Positions 1-7,532 of a stretch of DNA of 64,000 bases are shown here, one piece after another. The position numbers were made by a program, and so were the translations under genes. Source of the stretch: Lysobacter prati (GTDB lineage: Bacteria > Pseudomonadota > Gammaproteobacteria > Xanthomonadales > Xanthomonadaceae); contig NZ_VLNV01000001.1 in assembly GCF_009765215.1 (NCBI RefSeq), forward strand, positions 186,001 through 250,000, written 5' to 3'. Position 1 is the stretch's first letter, and each line of letters starts with the position of its first letter. Under the pieces are notes generated by a model. That model did no database searches. It had not been told where the DNA came from and saw only the letters and a program-made list of their open reading frames with translations.

Positions 1-2
1 AG

Positions 3-785
3 CGCGGCGAGGATGTCTACGTGCTGGACTGGGGCTACCCCGACCGGTCCGACCGCTACCTCGAGCTGGAGGACTACATCCAGCGCTACATCGGCGGCGC
101 CATCGATCACCTGCGCGGCGAATACCGCCTCGACGCGGTCAACCTGCTCGGCATCTGCCAGGGCGGTGCGTTCTCGCTGTGCCACGCCGCGCTCAACCCG
201 CACAAGGTGCAAAACCTGATCACGATGGTCACGCCGGTGGACTTCCACACCAGCGACAACATGCTGGGCAACTGGACGCGCGGGCTCGACATCGACCTGT
301 TCGTCGACACGCTCGGCAATGTTCCGGCCGACGTGATGAACTGGTGCTACCTCACGCTCAAGCCCTGGCGCCTGTTCGTGCAGAAGTACGTCGGCCTGGT
401 CGACGTGCTCGACGACCGCAAGGCGCTGGAAGACTTCCTGCGCATGGAAAAGTGGATATTCGATTCGCCCGACCAGGCCGGCGAAGCGTTCCGCCAGTTC
501 GTCAAGCAGTTCTACCAGGGCAACGGCTTCGTCAAGGGCGGCATCGACATCGGCGGCCGTCCGGTCGACCTGCGCAATGTCGACATGCCGGTCCTCAACA
601 TCTATGCCGAGCAGGACCATCTGGTGCCGCCGTCGTCGTCGAAGGTGCTGGCCGACCTGGTCGGCAGCGACGACTACAGCGAGCTGTCGTTCAAGGGCGG
701 CCACATCGGCATCTATGTCTCCAGCCGCGCGCAACGCGAAGTGCCGGCGGCGATCCACGAGTGGCTCGGCGCGCGTTCGCGCTGA
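3..785 (+). CDS. phaC: class III poly(3-hydroxyalkanoate) synthase subunit PhaC, 3' part
   Basis: Polymerises hydroxyacyl-CoA into polyhydroxyalkanoate at granules; in class III enzymes PhaC works with PhaE, which would lie outside the window. The reading frame is already open at the left edge (RGEDVYVLDWGYPDRSD), so the N-terminus is missing and about 260 residues remain. The modified lipase box GICQGG carries the nucleophile Cys. The catalytic Asp is expected in YAEQDHLVPP and the His in GGHIGIYVS, so the catalytic residues are intact. The protein ends with a typical short tail after the last alpha/beta-hydrolase helix. The next gene lies about 100 bp downstream and is functionally unrelated. 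Confidence 0.93.
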   Translation, partial: RGEDVYVLDWGYPDRSDRYLELEDYIQRYIGGAIDHLRGEYRLDAVNLLGICQGGAFSLCHAALNPHKVQNLITMVTPVDFHTSDNMLGNWTRGLDIDLFVDTLGNVPADVMNWCYLTLKPWRLFVQKYVGLVDVLDDRKALEDFLRMEKWIFDSPDQAGEAFRQFVKQFYQGNGFVKGGIDIGGRPVDLRNVDMPVLNIYAEQDHLVPPSSSKVLADLVGSDDYSELSFKGGHIGIYVSSRAQREVPAAIHEWLGARSR

Positions 786-884
786 GCCTCGTTCGCGAGC
801 GGTTTTTGTAGAAAGGCGGACGAATCGACAGATCGCGACAGCGCCCTCATGGCACAGTCAGGCACCCCACCTGACACTGCATCA

Positions 885-1580
885 ATGCCCAAGTCCGTAC
901 TGCTGCTCTGCCTCGCGCTGCTCACCGCCTGTGCATCCACTTCGACCCCGCCAGCCAGCGCGCCGCCCACAGCGCAGCTGTCCGATTCCACCCGGTTCGA
1001 GCCGGACATCGTCGCTTTCGAACAGGCAGACAGCGTCGTCCGTCGCCGGCCCGGTGGCGTGGTGTTCGTCGGCAGTTCCTCGATCCGCCTGTGGGACACC
1101 CTTGGCGACGATTTCCCCGGTGCAGCACCGATCAACCGCGGTTTCGGCGGATCGCGGCTGCGCGACACGACCTACTTTGCGCAGCGCATCGTGGTTCCCT
1201 ACCAGCCGCGCGCCGTGGTCGTGTACGCCGGCGACAACGACCTCGCCGAAGGCCGTACGCCGCAGCAGGTGCGCGACGATTTCGCCGCGCTGGTGACGCA
1301 GCTGCATGCCCAGTTGCCGCAGGCGCGCATCGCCTTCATCTCGATCAAGCCCAGCCCGGCGCGTCAGGCCTTGCAGGGGCAGATGCGCGAAGCCAACGAG
1401 CTGGTGCGCGATTACGCACGCCGCCAGCAGGGCGTCGCGTTCCTCGATGTCGCCACGCCGATGCTGGCGGCCGACGGCCAGCCGCGCGACGAGCTGTTCC
1501 TCGACGACCGCCTGCACATGAACGCAAGCGGCTATGCCATCTGGACCGGCGTCGTCGGCAAGTGGCTGGATGCGCTGTAA
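885..1580 (+). CDS. SGNH/GDSL-type hydrolase lipoprotein
   Basis: A predicted exported esterase or lipase-like hydrolase of the SGNH superfamily, 231 residues. The ATG at 885 is preferred over the in-frame ATG at 849 because it gives a clean lipoprotein signal (MPKSVLLLCLALLTACAS, lipobox LTAC). SGNH blocks are visible: FVGSSSIRLW (Ser block), GFGGSRLRD (Gly block), YAGDNDLAEG (Asn block) and DDRLHMNASGY (Asp/His block). The substrate cannot be deduced; an acyl or acetyl ester at the envelope is the usual role. It lies 7 bp upstream of the DUF5329 gene and may be cotranscribed with it. Confidence 0.85.
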   Translation: MPKSVLLLCLALLTACASTSTPPASAPPTAQLSDSTRFEPDIVAFEQADSVVRRRPGGVVFVGSSSIRLWDTLGDDFPGAAPINRGFGGSRLRDTTYFAQRIVVPYQPRAVVVYAGDNDLAEGRTPQQVRDDFAALVTQLHAQLPQARIAFISIKPSPARQALQGQMREANELVRDYARRQQGVAFLDVATPMLAADGQPRDELFLDDRLHMNASGYAIWTGVVGKWLDAL

Positions 1581-1587
1581 TGGCGCC

Positions 1588-1965
1588 ATGAGTCGCCGCC
1601 TTCGACCGCTGCTGATCGGCTTCCTGCTCGCCTGCGCTGCTGCGCAGGCCCAGGCGCCGGTGCAGGCGAAGGCACAGCAGGAAATCGAGCAGTTGATCAC
1701 CCGCCTGGGGCAGTCCGGCTGCCAGTTCCAGCGCAACGGCAGCTGGTACCCCGCCAGCGAAGCGCAGTCGCATCTGCGCCGCAAGTACGAGTACCTGCGC
1801 AAACGCGACATGGTCGCCAGTTCCGAACAGTTCATCGAGCGCGCTGGCAGCCAGAGCAGCCTGAGCGGCAAGGCCTACCAGGTGCGCTGCCCGGGCCAGC
1901 CGGCAGTGGCGTCCTCGATCTGGCTGACGAGGCAATTGGGCGCCATTCGTCACGCTCCGCCCTGA
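1588..1965 (+). CDS. DUF5329-like secreted protein
   Basis: A 125-residue protein of unknown function. The start MSRRLRPLLIGF is chosen over the upstream ATG at 1534 because it opens a signal peptide ending near AQAQA and does not overlap the SGNH gene. The mature part has the pattern I associate with DUF5329: EIEQLITRL, SGCQFQRNGSWY, HLRRKYEYLRKR, SSEQFIERAGSQSS and SGKAYQVRCPG. The two Cys could form a disulphide in the periplasm. It is followed by a hairpin that probably ends the two-gene unit. Confidence 0.75.
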   Translation: MSRRLRPLLIGFLLACAAAQAQAPVQAKAQQEIEQLITRLGQSGCQFQRNGSWYPASEAQSHLRRKYEYLRKRDMVASSEQFIERAGSQSSLSGKAYQVRCPGQPAVASSIWLTRQLGAIRHAPP

Positions 1966-1966
1966 G

Positions 1967-1991
1967 CGACGGCGCTAGACTGGCGCCGTCG
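1967..1991 (+). terminator. hairpin after DUF5329 gene
   Basis: Perfect 9-bp stem CGACGGCGC / GCGCCGTCG with a 7-nt loop, starting 1 nt after the stop codon. There is no U-tract, so termination strength is uncertain; the Shine-Dalgarno of the PspC gene follows within 10 bp. Confidence 0.5.
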
Positions 1992-2011
1992 CCGCCAAGG
2001 AGTGCGCCGCC

Positions 2012-2209
2012 ATGAACGCCACCCGCTCACTCTCCCGCTCGCGCCACGACCGGATGATCGCCGGAGTGCTGGGGGGAATCGCACGCAGGTTCGGATGGAA
2101 CTCGACGCTGTTGCGCGTCGCCTACGTCCTGATTTCCATCGCCTTGGCGGCGTTCCCGGGGATCCTGGTCTACCTCATCCTGTGGCTGCTGGTTCCGGAA
2201 GGCGATTGA
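2012..2209 (+). CDS. small PspC-domain membrane protein
   Basis: A 65-residue protein made almost only of a PspC domain. It has the basic start SRSRHDRMIAGVLGGIARRF, a short amphipathic stretch, and a hydrophobic helix VLISIALAAFPGILVYLILW ending in LLVPEGD. PspC proteins sense or respond to inner-membrane stress, but single-domain versions like this are mostly uncharacterised. An AAGGAG Shine-Dalgarno 9 bp before the ATG supports the start. No other psp gene is nearby, so a role in a phage-shock response is only inferred. Confidence 0.85.
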   Translation: MNATRSLSRSRHDRMIAGVLGGIARRFGWNSTLLRVAYVLISIALAAFPGILVYLILWLLVPEGD

Positions 2210-2301
2210 TCTGCGGTCGTCGCCGCGGGTTTTTGACGTGGCGCAAAATTATCTTTCTGCGGGTGACCGGGCATTGGCGTGAGCTGCGCTAGGCTTCCCC
2301 G

Positions 2302-2745
2302 ATGTCGACGTTCCTCACCCGCGGACTGGTCGCGCTCGGCGCGCTGTGGACCCTGCCCAACACCTTGATCGGACTCGCCCTCGGCGTGGCCGGACTGGCC
2401 TTCGGTGCGCACGTGCACTGGCGTCGCCGCGAACTGGCGCTGGTGTTCCATCGCTGGCCGTGGGGGCCGGGCGGGGCGATCACGTTCGGCAACGTCATCC
2501 TGCACACCGGCGACAGCCTCGACTCGCCCTGCGTGACCTATGCACATCGTGCCGGTCACGGCAACGAACCGGCGATTGTGCTGGCCGATCATGAGCGGGC
2601 CCACGTCTACCAGTACCTTGCACTGGGCCCGTTGTTCCTGCCGCTGTACCTGGTATTCGGCGGCATCAGCGTGCGCAACCGTTTCGAACGCGCGGCCGAC
2701 CGCTACGCACGCACCGGCCGTGGCTGGTGGCCGTGGGCGCGCTGA
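2302..2745 (+). CDS. unknown membrane protein with an HExxH motif
   Basis: A 147-residue protein I cannot assign to a family. It begins with a hydrophobic segment (GALWTLPNTLIGLALGVAG), followed by a soluble stretch and a second hydrophobic segment (LGPLFLPLYLVFGG). The tetrad HERAH inside ADHERAHVYQYL fits the zinc-protease consensus HExxH, and a downstream Glu in RFERAADRYA could be a third ligand. That would make it a small membrane metallopeptidase-like protein, but the motif alone is weak evidence. The C-terminus converges on the DedA-rhodanese gene 3 bp away on the other strand. Confidence 0.6.
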   Translation: MSTFLTRGLVALGALWTLPNTLIGLALGVAGLAFGAHVHWRRRELALVFHRWPWGPGGAITFGNVILHTGDSLDSPCVTYAHRAGHGNEPAIVLADHERAHVYQYLALGPLFLPLYLVFGGISVRNRFERAADRYARTGRGWWPWAR

Positions 2746-2748
2746 CGC

Positions 2749-3666
2749 CTACTCGAACGCCACCTGGTTGCCCTCGCTGCGCCAGCCTTCGAAGCCGCCG
2801 GCCAGCGGTCGCACGCGCTTGAAGCCGTGCTTGTTGAGTTCGCGCGCCAGTACGGCTGCGGAGGCTTCGTTAGGGCAGTCGCAATAGACGATTACCTCGT
2901 CGCGCGGCAGCAACTGCGCCTCGCCCAGCGTGCGCACGAACACCGCGCCCGGAATCCAGCCGGAGGCATTGCGCAGCGGTTCCGGGCGCACGTCCAGGAT
3001 CAGCGGCGAGGTGCCGCCGTCGATCAGCTGGCGCAGCTCCATCGGCGTGATCCGCGCCATGCGCAACTGGCGCAGGAACATCTGCCGCCGCCACAGTTTC
3101 CACAGGACGAAGCCCGCGATCAGGATGACGATGGCCGGCAGGGCGTAGCGGCCCAGGTCTTCCAGCTGCTCGAGGACGCTGTTCACCGCTTCATGGAAGA
3201 TCGCGCCCAGTGCGACAGCCAGTCCGGACCAGAGCAGCGCGCCGATCCCGTCGTAGAGAAGAAAACGGCCCGTGCGGGTACCGGTCTCGCCTGCCAGCGT
3301 GGTTGCCACGGCGGCGAAGCCGGGAATGAACTTGGCCACGATCAGCGAGGGCGCGCCCCAGCGTGAGTACACACCACGCGTCATCAGCACGCACGAGTCG
3401 GGCGACAACGACAGCCGGCACATCAGCCGCAGCAGCTTCGCGCCCAGGCGCCGGCCGCCGACGAACCACAACCAGTCCGCCATCACCGCGGCGAGCGTCG
3501 ACACGATGAGGATGGGCCACACGCTGTCGCCGCGATCCACCGCCAGCGCCGCGGTCAGGATGATCGGCGGATAGGCCGGAACCGGAATGCCGCCCTGGTC
3601 CAGGAACACGCTGACGAATACGACCAGCAGGCCGTACACGGCAATCAGGTGCAGCAGCGTTTCCAT
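2749..3666 (-). CDS. DedA-family membrane protein fused to a rhodanese domain
   Basis: A 305-residue two-domain protein. Residues about 1-195 form a DedA/SNARE-associated (VTT) membrane domain. Family signatures include LDQGGIPVPAYPPI and FIPGFAAVATTLAGETG, with further helices to about residue 195. The C-terminal third is a rhodanese domain with LILDVRPEPLRNASGWIPGA and an active-site loop YCDCPNEASA whose first Cys is the expected sulphur acceptor. DedA proteins act in lipid scrambling or membrane homeostasis; the rhodanese fusion is common in proteobacteria but its substrate is unknown. The ATG at 3666 was chosen because the membrane domain starts there; the longer upstream frame lacks coding character. 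Confidence 0.88.
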   Translation of the reverse strand: METLLHLIAVYGLLVVFVSVFLDQGGIPVPAYPPIILTAALAVDRGDSVWPILIVSTLAAVMADWLWFVGGRRLGAKLLRLMCRLSLSPDSCVLMTRGVYSRWGAPSLIVAKFIPGFAAVATTLAGETGTRTGRFLLYDGIGALLWSGLAVALGAIFHEAVNSVLEQLEDLGRYALPAIVILIAGFVLWKLWRRQMFLRQLRMARITPMELRQLIDGGTSPLILDVRPEPLRNASGWIPGAVFVRTLGEAQLLPRDEVIVYCDCPNEASAAVLARELNKHGFKRVRPLAGGFEGWRSEGNQVAFE

Positions 3667-3778
3667 GGGGGATGGGGCCGGGGGGCAGTATCGCCATGGT
3701 AGGCGCGCCGTCGCGCCGGCGATAGCGCACCCGGTGCACCGGTGCGTTGCCGTGATCGCAATGGTGCCGGTGGCCGAC

Positions 3779-4561
3779 TCACACCATGGCGAAGCGCGCC
3801 CGCGTCCGGCCCAGGCGCAGGCCGTCCGGACCGAAGCTCTGTTCGACGAAGGTGATGCCGTTATCTTCGACCAGCACCACGCTGCTGCAGCGGGTGCCGT
3901 AGTTCGGCCCGCGCACGAACGGCGGCGACAGGCGGCGCTCCAGCTCCAGGCCGACGCCGGTGTCAGGCAGGGCGGCGTCGGGCGCCGGGGTGGTGTCGGC
4001 CAAGGCGTCGAACAGCGGCGCCAGCGCCGCGTCGTCGTTGGCTTGGGAGGCCGGCGACTGCAACCAGGCGTCGAGCGCTGCCACGGCGTGGCCACTCTTG
4101 GGCCAGCGTGCGTCGAAGGCGCCGTTGGACATGGCATGGAGACCGGGGGAGACCTCGCGCCGCTCGAAAGCGGGGTAGTTGCTGGCGAAGGCCAGGTCGG
4201 CGCCATCCCAGGTCAGGAGATTGAACCGACCGTATTCAGCTGCGTGGCCGGCCAGACCGTCGAGGAAGGCCCCGTTGCGATGGTCGCCCGCGACGAAGCC
4301 GTGCACCAGTTCGCCGCGTGAACGCGGCATCGCACCTTCGGCGAGGCCCGCGCGGACGTTGGTCACCGCCGCCAGGCGCCCCCGTGTCGACGCCATCAGC
4401 CAACTGCCACCGGCGCGCAGGTCGCGGCCCCCATAGACCGTCGGTTCACTGGAATCGAACCCCGCCGGCGACGCCGGGCGGTCATGGGCTTCGTCCCGGT
4501 TGGCGATCAGCGCAAGACGGTATCTGGGGTGGGTACGCCAGGCGACGGCAATCAGGCACAT
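3779..4561 (-). CDS. NRDE (TANGO2-like) family protein
   Basis: A 260-residue protein beginning MCLIAVAW and carrying the family hallmark ANRDE (LALIANRDEAHDRPA), so it belongs to the NRDE/TANGO2 group. Further typical stretches are GGRDLRAGGSWL, GRLAAVTNVR, SRGELVHGF and HAMSNGAFD. The conserved Cys2 after the initiator Met recalls Ntn-hydrolase-like folds, but the reaction is not established; eukaryotic TANGO2 has been linked to haem and lipid handling. It stands alone between the DedA gene and a divergent short gene. Confidence 0.85.
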   Translation of the reverse strand: MCLIAVAWRTHPRYRLALIANRDEAHDRPASPAGFDSSEPTVYGGRDLRAGGSWLMASTRGRLAAVTNVRAGLAEGAMPRSRGELVHGFVAGDHRNGAFLDGLAGHAAEYGRFNLLTWDGADLAFASNYPAFERREVSPGLHAMSNGAFDARWPKSGHAVAALDAWLQSPASQANDDAALAPLFDALADTTPAPDAALPDTGVGLELERRLSPPFVRGPNYGTRCSSVVLVEDNGITFVEQSFGPDGLRLGRTRARFAMV

Positions 4562-4587
4562 GCGAAGGCTTCGGCTCGGACAGGGGT

Positions 4588-4605
4588 TGTAGGGAAAGTC
4601 CTACA
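4588..4605. promoter_or_regulatory. inverted repeat TGTAGG-N6-CCTACA
   Basis: A perfect 6-bp inverted repeat around GAAAGT in the 175-bp gap between the divergent NRDE gene and the 68-residue gene at 4737. It could be a dimeric regulator site or a small hairpin. No U-tract follows, and it sits about 130 bp ahead of the downstream start codon, so a terminator is unlikely. Confidence 0.35.
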
Positions 4606-4736
4606 CACCAGAGCGATTTCGCCCGACTGCGAACAGCGCCTGGTTTGTGGAGGCTATGACGATGACACAGGAACCGCCTGTTCGCAGGACGGCCGCCCGC
4701 TCCAACTGCCTTCTTCCAGGCGCCGGGAGGTGACCC

Positions 4737-4943
4737 ATGTACCGAGTAGAACTCTCGCGGCAGGATGGCAGCATCCTGGCCCAGCAGGTCGCCGAAGCCT
4801 CGGTCGACTATTCCAGTGCCGAAGCCGCACTGGCGGCCGTATTGCCGCAGGCCAAGCGCTGTGCCGAGACGATGAGCCAGGCACTGTGGCTGCGTATCTA
4901 CGACGAGCGCGCCCGGGTCGTCTTCGGCACCCTCCTGCTCTGA
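4737..4943 (+). CDS. small protein of unknown function
   Basis: A 68-residue soluble protein (MYRVELSRQDGSILAQQ to VVFGTLLL) of no family I recognise. A strong Shine-Dalgarno (CCGGGAGG, 6 bp before the ATG) and normal amino-acid composition support a real gene. The predicted pattern is beta-strand, Ala-rich helix (SSAEAALAAVLPQAKRCAE), then two strands (LWLRIYDERARVVFG). No membrane segment or signal peptide. It precedes a secreted hydrolase gene by 100 bp. Confidence 0.65.
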   Translation: MYRVELSRQDGSILAQQVAEASVDYSSAEAALAAVLPQAKRCAETMSQALWLRIYDERARVVFGTLLL

Positions 4944-5043
4944 CTGGTGGTTTCAACCTGAATGCGGAAGCCTGCATCCAAGGATGCATGCGCTACGCAG
5001 ACCATCGTGCTGCCGTGGCGTTCCCCCACGACAGGACCACCCC

Positions 5044-6375
5044 ATGAAGTTAGCCGCCTCGTTGTTGCTGATCTCTTCCGGATTTTCCACTGCCGCCGTC
5101 GCCGCTGACGTCGGCGCAGCCTGCCACGCCGGTGCCGGTGCCTATGCGCTCGACGATGGCCGCATCGTCGTCATCGCGACGGTCAGCGAACCGGCCGACC
5201 TGCGCTGGCGCACGCTCGACGGTCGCAGCGGTCTGCTCAAGCAGGACGCAGGCGGGCAGTGGAACAACAGCGTCGGCTGGACCGGTCGTCCCGATGGTCT
5301 CAAGGCCCGCTTCGGCGATTGCGGCGAAGGCAGGATCACCTTTGACGGACACGCCGGCCAGCGCCGGCAGTTCGACATCACCGAGACGACATTCGAGGGC
5401 AACGGCGTGAAGCTGCGCGGTCGCCTCGTGCTGCCGCGTGGCGACCAGCCGGTCCCGATCGCGATCGAGGTGCACGGCTCGGAGAACAACTCTGCGGTGC
5501 AGGGCCTGTACACCCAGTACCTGTATCCGGCGCATGGGATTGGCGTGTTCGTCTACGACAAGCGTGGCACCGGCGAATCGACCGGGACCTACACGCAGAA
5601 CTTCCACCTGCTCGCCGATGACGCCCGCGCCGCGCTGGCGGAAGCGCGACGTCTCGCCGGCTCGCGCGTGAAGCGCATCGGTTACGACGGCGGCAGCCAG
5701 GGCGGCTGGGTGGCTCCGCTGGCGGCGAGCCAGAGCAATCCGGATTTCGTCGTCGTGCGCTTCGGCCTGGCCGACAGCCCGCTCGCCGAGGACCGCGAGC
5801 AAGTGGTGCTCGACCTGCGCAGCGCCGGCTACGGCGACGACGTCATGAAGAAGGCACGCGAGGTGACTGACATCACCGGCGCCATCGTCGCCTCGCGCGG
5901 CGCCGACGGCTGGGAAAAGCTGGACGTCGTGCGCAAGAAGTACGGCGCGCAACCGTGGTGGCCGGCGATGAAGGGCGAGTTCACCGGACTGGTGGTCTCG
6001 CTGACGCGAGACCGGGCTGCCGAACTGAAGCCCGTACTGGAACAGGAAACCAGCTGGGAGTTCGAGCCGATGCCGACGCTGCGCAGCCTGCGTGTTCCGC
6101 TGTTGTGGGTGCTGGCCGGCGAGGACCGGGAAGCGCCGCCGCAGCAGACCCGCGAACGGCTGCTGCAGCTCGCGCACGAGGGGCGCGCGGTCAGCGTCAT
6201 CGAGTTCCCGGCGACCGACCACGGCATCCTCGAGTTCGAGACCGCAAGCGACGGCGAACGCACGTCGACGCGGTATGCCGATGGGTACTTCCGGGTCGTC
6301 AATGACTGGATCAGCAGTGGCACGTTCGCCGCTCCGCCCTATGGCACCGGCAAGATCCTGGCCGTGCCGAATTAA
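5044..6375 (+). CDS. secreted alpha/beta hydrolase
   Basis: A 443-residue exported hydrolase. The ATG at 5044 gives a signal peptide (MKLAASLLLISSGFSTAAVA, cleavage near AVA-AD); the longer frame from 4984 has no such feature. An N-terminal beta-rich region of about 110 residues precedes the hydrolase fold. Visible elements are an oxyanion-type HGSENNSAVQG, the strand FVYDKRGTGESTG, the nucleophile elbow GYDGGSQGGW (Ser), the acid region LWVLAGEDREAPP, and the catalytic His in PATDHGILEFE. It resembles bacterial serine esterases or peptidases of the EstA/acyl-peptide hydrolase kind; the substrate is unknown. Confidence 0.85.
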   Translation: MKLAASLLLISSGFSTAAVAADVGAACHAGAGAYALDDGRIVVIATVSEPADLRWRTLDGRSGLLKQDAGGQWNNSVGWTGRPDGLKARFGDCGEGRITFDGHAGQRRQFDITETTFEGNGVKLRGRLVLPRGDQPVPIAIEVHGSENNSAVQGLYTQYLYPAHGIGVFVYDKRGTGESTGTYTQNFHLLADDARAALAEARRLAGSRVKRIGYDGGSQGGWVAPLAASQSNPDFVVVRFGLADSPLAEDREQVVLDLRSAGYGDDVMKKAREVTDITGAIVASRGADGWEKLDVVRKKYGAQPWWPAMKGEFTGLVVSLTRDRAAELKPVLEQETSWEFEPMPTLRSLRVPLLWVLAGEDREAPPQQTRERLLQLAHEGRAVSVIEFPATDHGILEFETASDGERTSTRYADGYFRVVNDWISSGTFAAPPYGTGKILAVPN

Positions 6376-6384
6376 GCCATCATC

Positions 6385-6415
6385 CCGGACGCAGCGAGGA
6401 CCTCGCTGCGTCCGG
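6385..6415. terminator. bidirectional terminator hairpin
   Basis: A near-perfect palindrome: CCGGACGCAGCGA pairs with TCGCTGCGTCCGG around GGACC. It lies between the convergent ends of the hydrolase gene (+) and the 75-residue gene (-), the usual place for a shared terminator. Confidence 0.65.
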
Positions 6416-6425
6416 TGCCACAGTC

Positions 6426-6653
6426 TCAGGCGGCGCTTCGCGTCAGCCGCAAGCCGATGCCGGTATCGACGATCGAAAACGTTTCGTCGTCGTGGCGGTC
6501 GACCGGCCCGCCATCGTTGAGATGGTAGGTGCGCAGGCTTTCTACGCGGCGCCCTGATCCGTCGGCGCCGCGCATGTCGATGTAAGTCCGCCGGACATGG
6601 ATGGTGTAGCGGTTTCCTGCATCGTCATAGGCGTGGAACGTGTCGATCGTCAT
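6426..6653 (-). CDS. small protein of unknown function
   Basis: A 75-residue protein (MTIDTFHAYDDAGNRYTIHV to GLRLTRSAA). The ATG at 6653 is preferred to the far upstream ATG because an AAGGGGAGC Shine-Dalgarno lies just before it and because the upstream extension is Arg/Pro-rich shadow sequence. The content suggests a small all-beta fold: a nucleotide-free strand pair, then ESLRTYHLNDGGPVDR and ETFSIVDTGIGLRLTR. Similar small proteins with a DDAGNRYTI-like opening occur in proteobacteria without known role. Confidence 0.6.
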   Translation of the reverse strand: MTIDTFHAYDDAGNRYTIHVRRTYIDMRGADGSGRRVESLRTYHLNDGGPVDRHDDETFSIVDTGIGLRLTRSAA

Positions 6654-6886
6654 GGCAATGCTCCCCTTGGGCCGGCCGGAAGGGTGAAGCGCAGCGGTCT
6701 CGCTGGCTGCGACGTTCCGCGGCGGCAACATCCATGCCATGGGAGGCGTCGTCGCCGCGTGAGTGCGGAATATGGGGAAGCCGCGCGCGCAATCTGGGGA
6801 GCGTTCCCGATGTGGCCGGAGGGCGCATTTCCTACTCTGGCATCGCAGTCCGGATTGCGGACTGAGCCAACACCGAGGCACCGGCC

Positions 6887-7129
6887 ATGACTACCTTTCT
6901 GATGGATCTCGTTTCCTCCACCGGCCTGTTTGCGCCCATGAATGCGCGCGCGGCCGCCCGCACCATCAAGTTCAGCCTGCGCGACACGGAAGTCGAGGCC
7001 TCCGCCGAGCCCGTGCAGCACATCCATCGCGAACGCGATTTCGGCGTGGGCTATGGCAACAGTTCCGGTTACGCCAGCGACCGCCACTACACCAGCGACT
7101 GGATGCCAGGCCGCTTCGGCTTTGTCTGA
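6887..7129 (+). CDS. small protein of unknown function
   Basis: An 80-residue protein with no family I know. The N-terminus (MTTFLMDLVSSTGLFAPMNA) is mildly hydrophobic. The C-terminal half is rich in Gly, Ser, Tyr and His (GVGYGNSSGYASDRHYTSDW) and looks disordered. It lies 29 bp ahead of the DUF4242 gene in the same direction, so the two may share a transcript. The 233-bp gap upstream is divergent with the 75-residue gene and must hold both promoters; I see no clear consensus. Confidence 0.55.
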   Translation: MTTFLMDLVSSTGLFAPMNARAAARTIKFSLRDTEVEASAEPVQHIHRERDFGVGYGNSSGYASDRHYTSDWMPGRFGFV

Positions 7130-7158
7130 ACCCGCGCCGCCACTTCAAGGAACCGGTC

Positions 7159-7431
7159 ATGCCCAGATACCTGATCGAACGCGCCTTCGCGGCCGACCTT
7201 GCCATCCCCGTCAGCGAGGAAGGGGCCAGGGATTGCGCGCGGATAGCCAGCATCAATGGCGACAGTGGCGTGAGCTGGTTGCACTCTTACGTGAGTGCCG
7301 ATCGGCGCAGGACGTTCTGCATCTACGACGCGCCGTCGCCGGAGGCGATCCGGCAGGCGGCGCGCCGCAACGGACTGCCGGTGGCCAGCATCATCGAGAT
7401 CTCCGACCTGTCACCGTTCTTCTACTTCTGA
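7159..7431 (+). CDS. DUF4242 family protein
   Basis: A 90-residue protein of the DUF4242 / SCO4226 type, a ferredoxin-like fold; the Streptomyces member SCO4226 is described as nickel-binding. The pattern is MPRYLIERAF, then a helix, VSWLHSYVSADRRRTFCIYD, then the helix SPEAIRQAARRNGLP and IIEISDLSPFFYF. The start at 7159 follows an AAGG sequence; the longer frame from 6763 overlaps other genes. It lies 101 bp upstream of a large ATPase-LuxR regulator, suggesting a functional pair. Confidence 0.82.
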   Translation: MPRYLIERAFAADLAIPVSEEGARDCARIASINGDSGVSWLHSYVSADRRRTFCIYDAPSPEAIRQAARRNGLPVASIIEISDLSPFFYF

Positions 7432-7532
7432 ATGCGCGTGTGCCTTGCAGGCGCGCTGTAACGACCGGGAGCGCTGCCCCCATTCGTTTCCTGGGGGGAT
7501 AATCGGGTAGCGATACCCCCGGAGCCGGCAAG

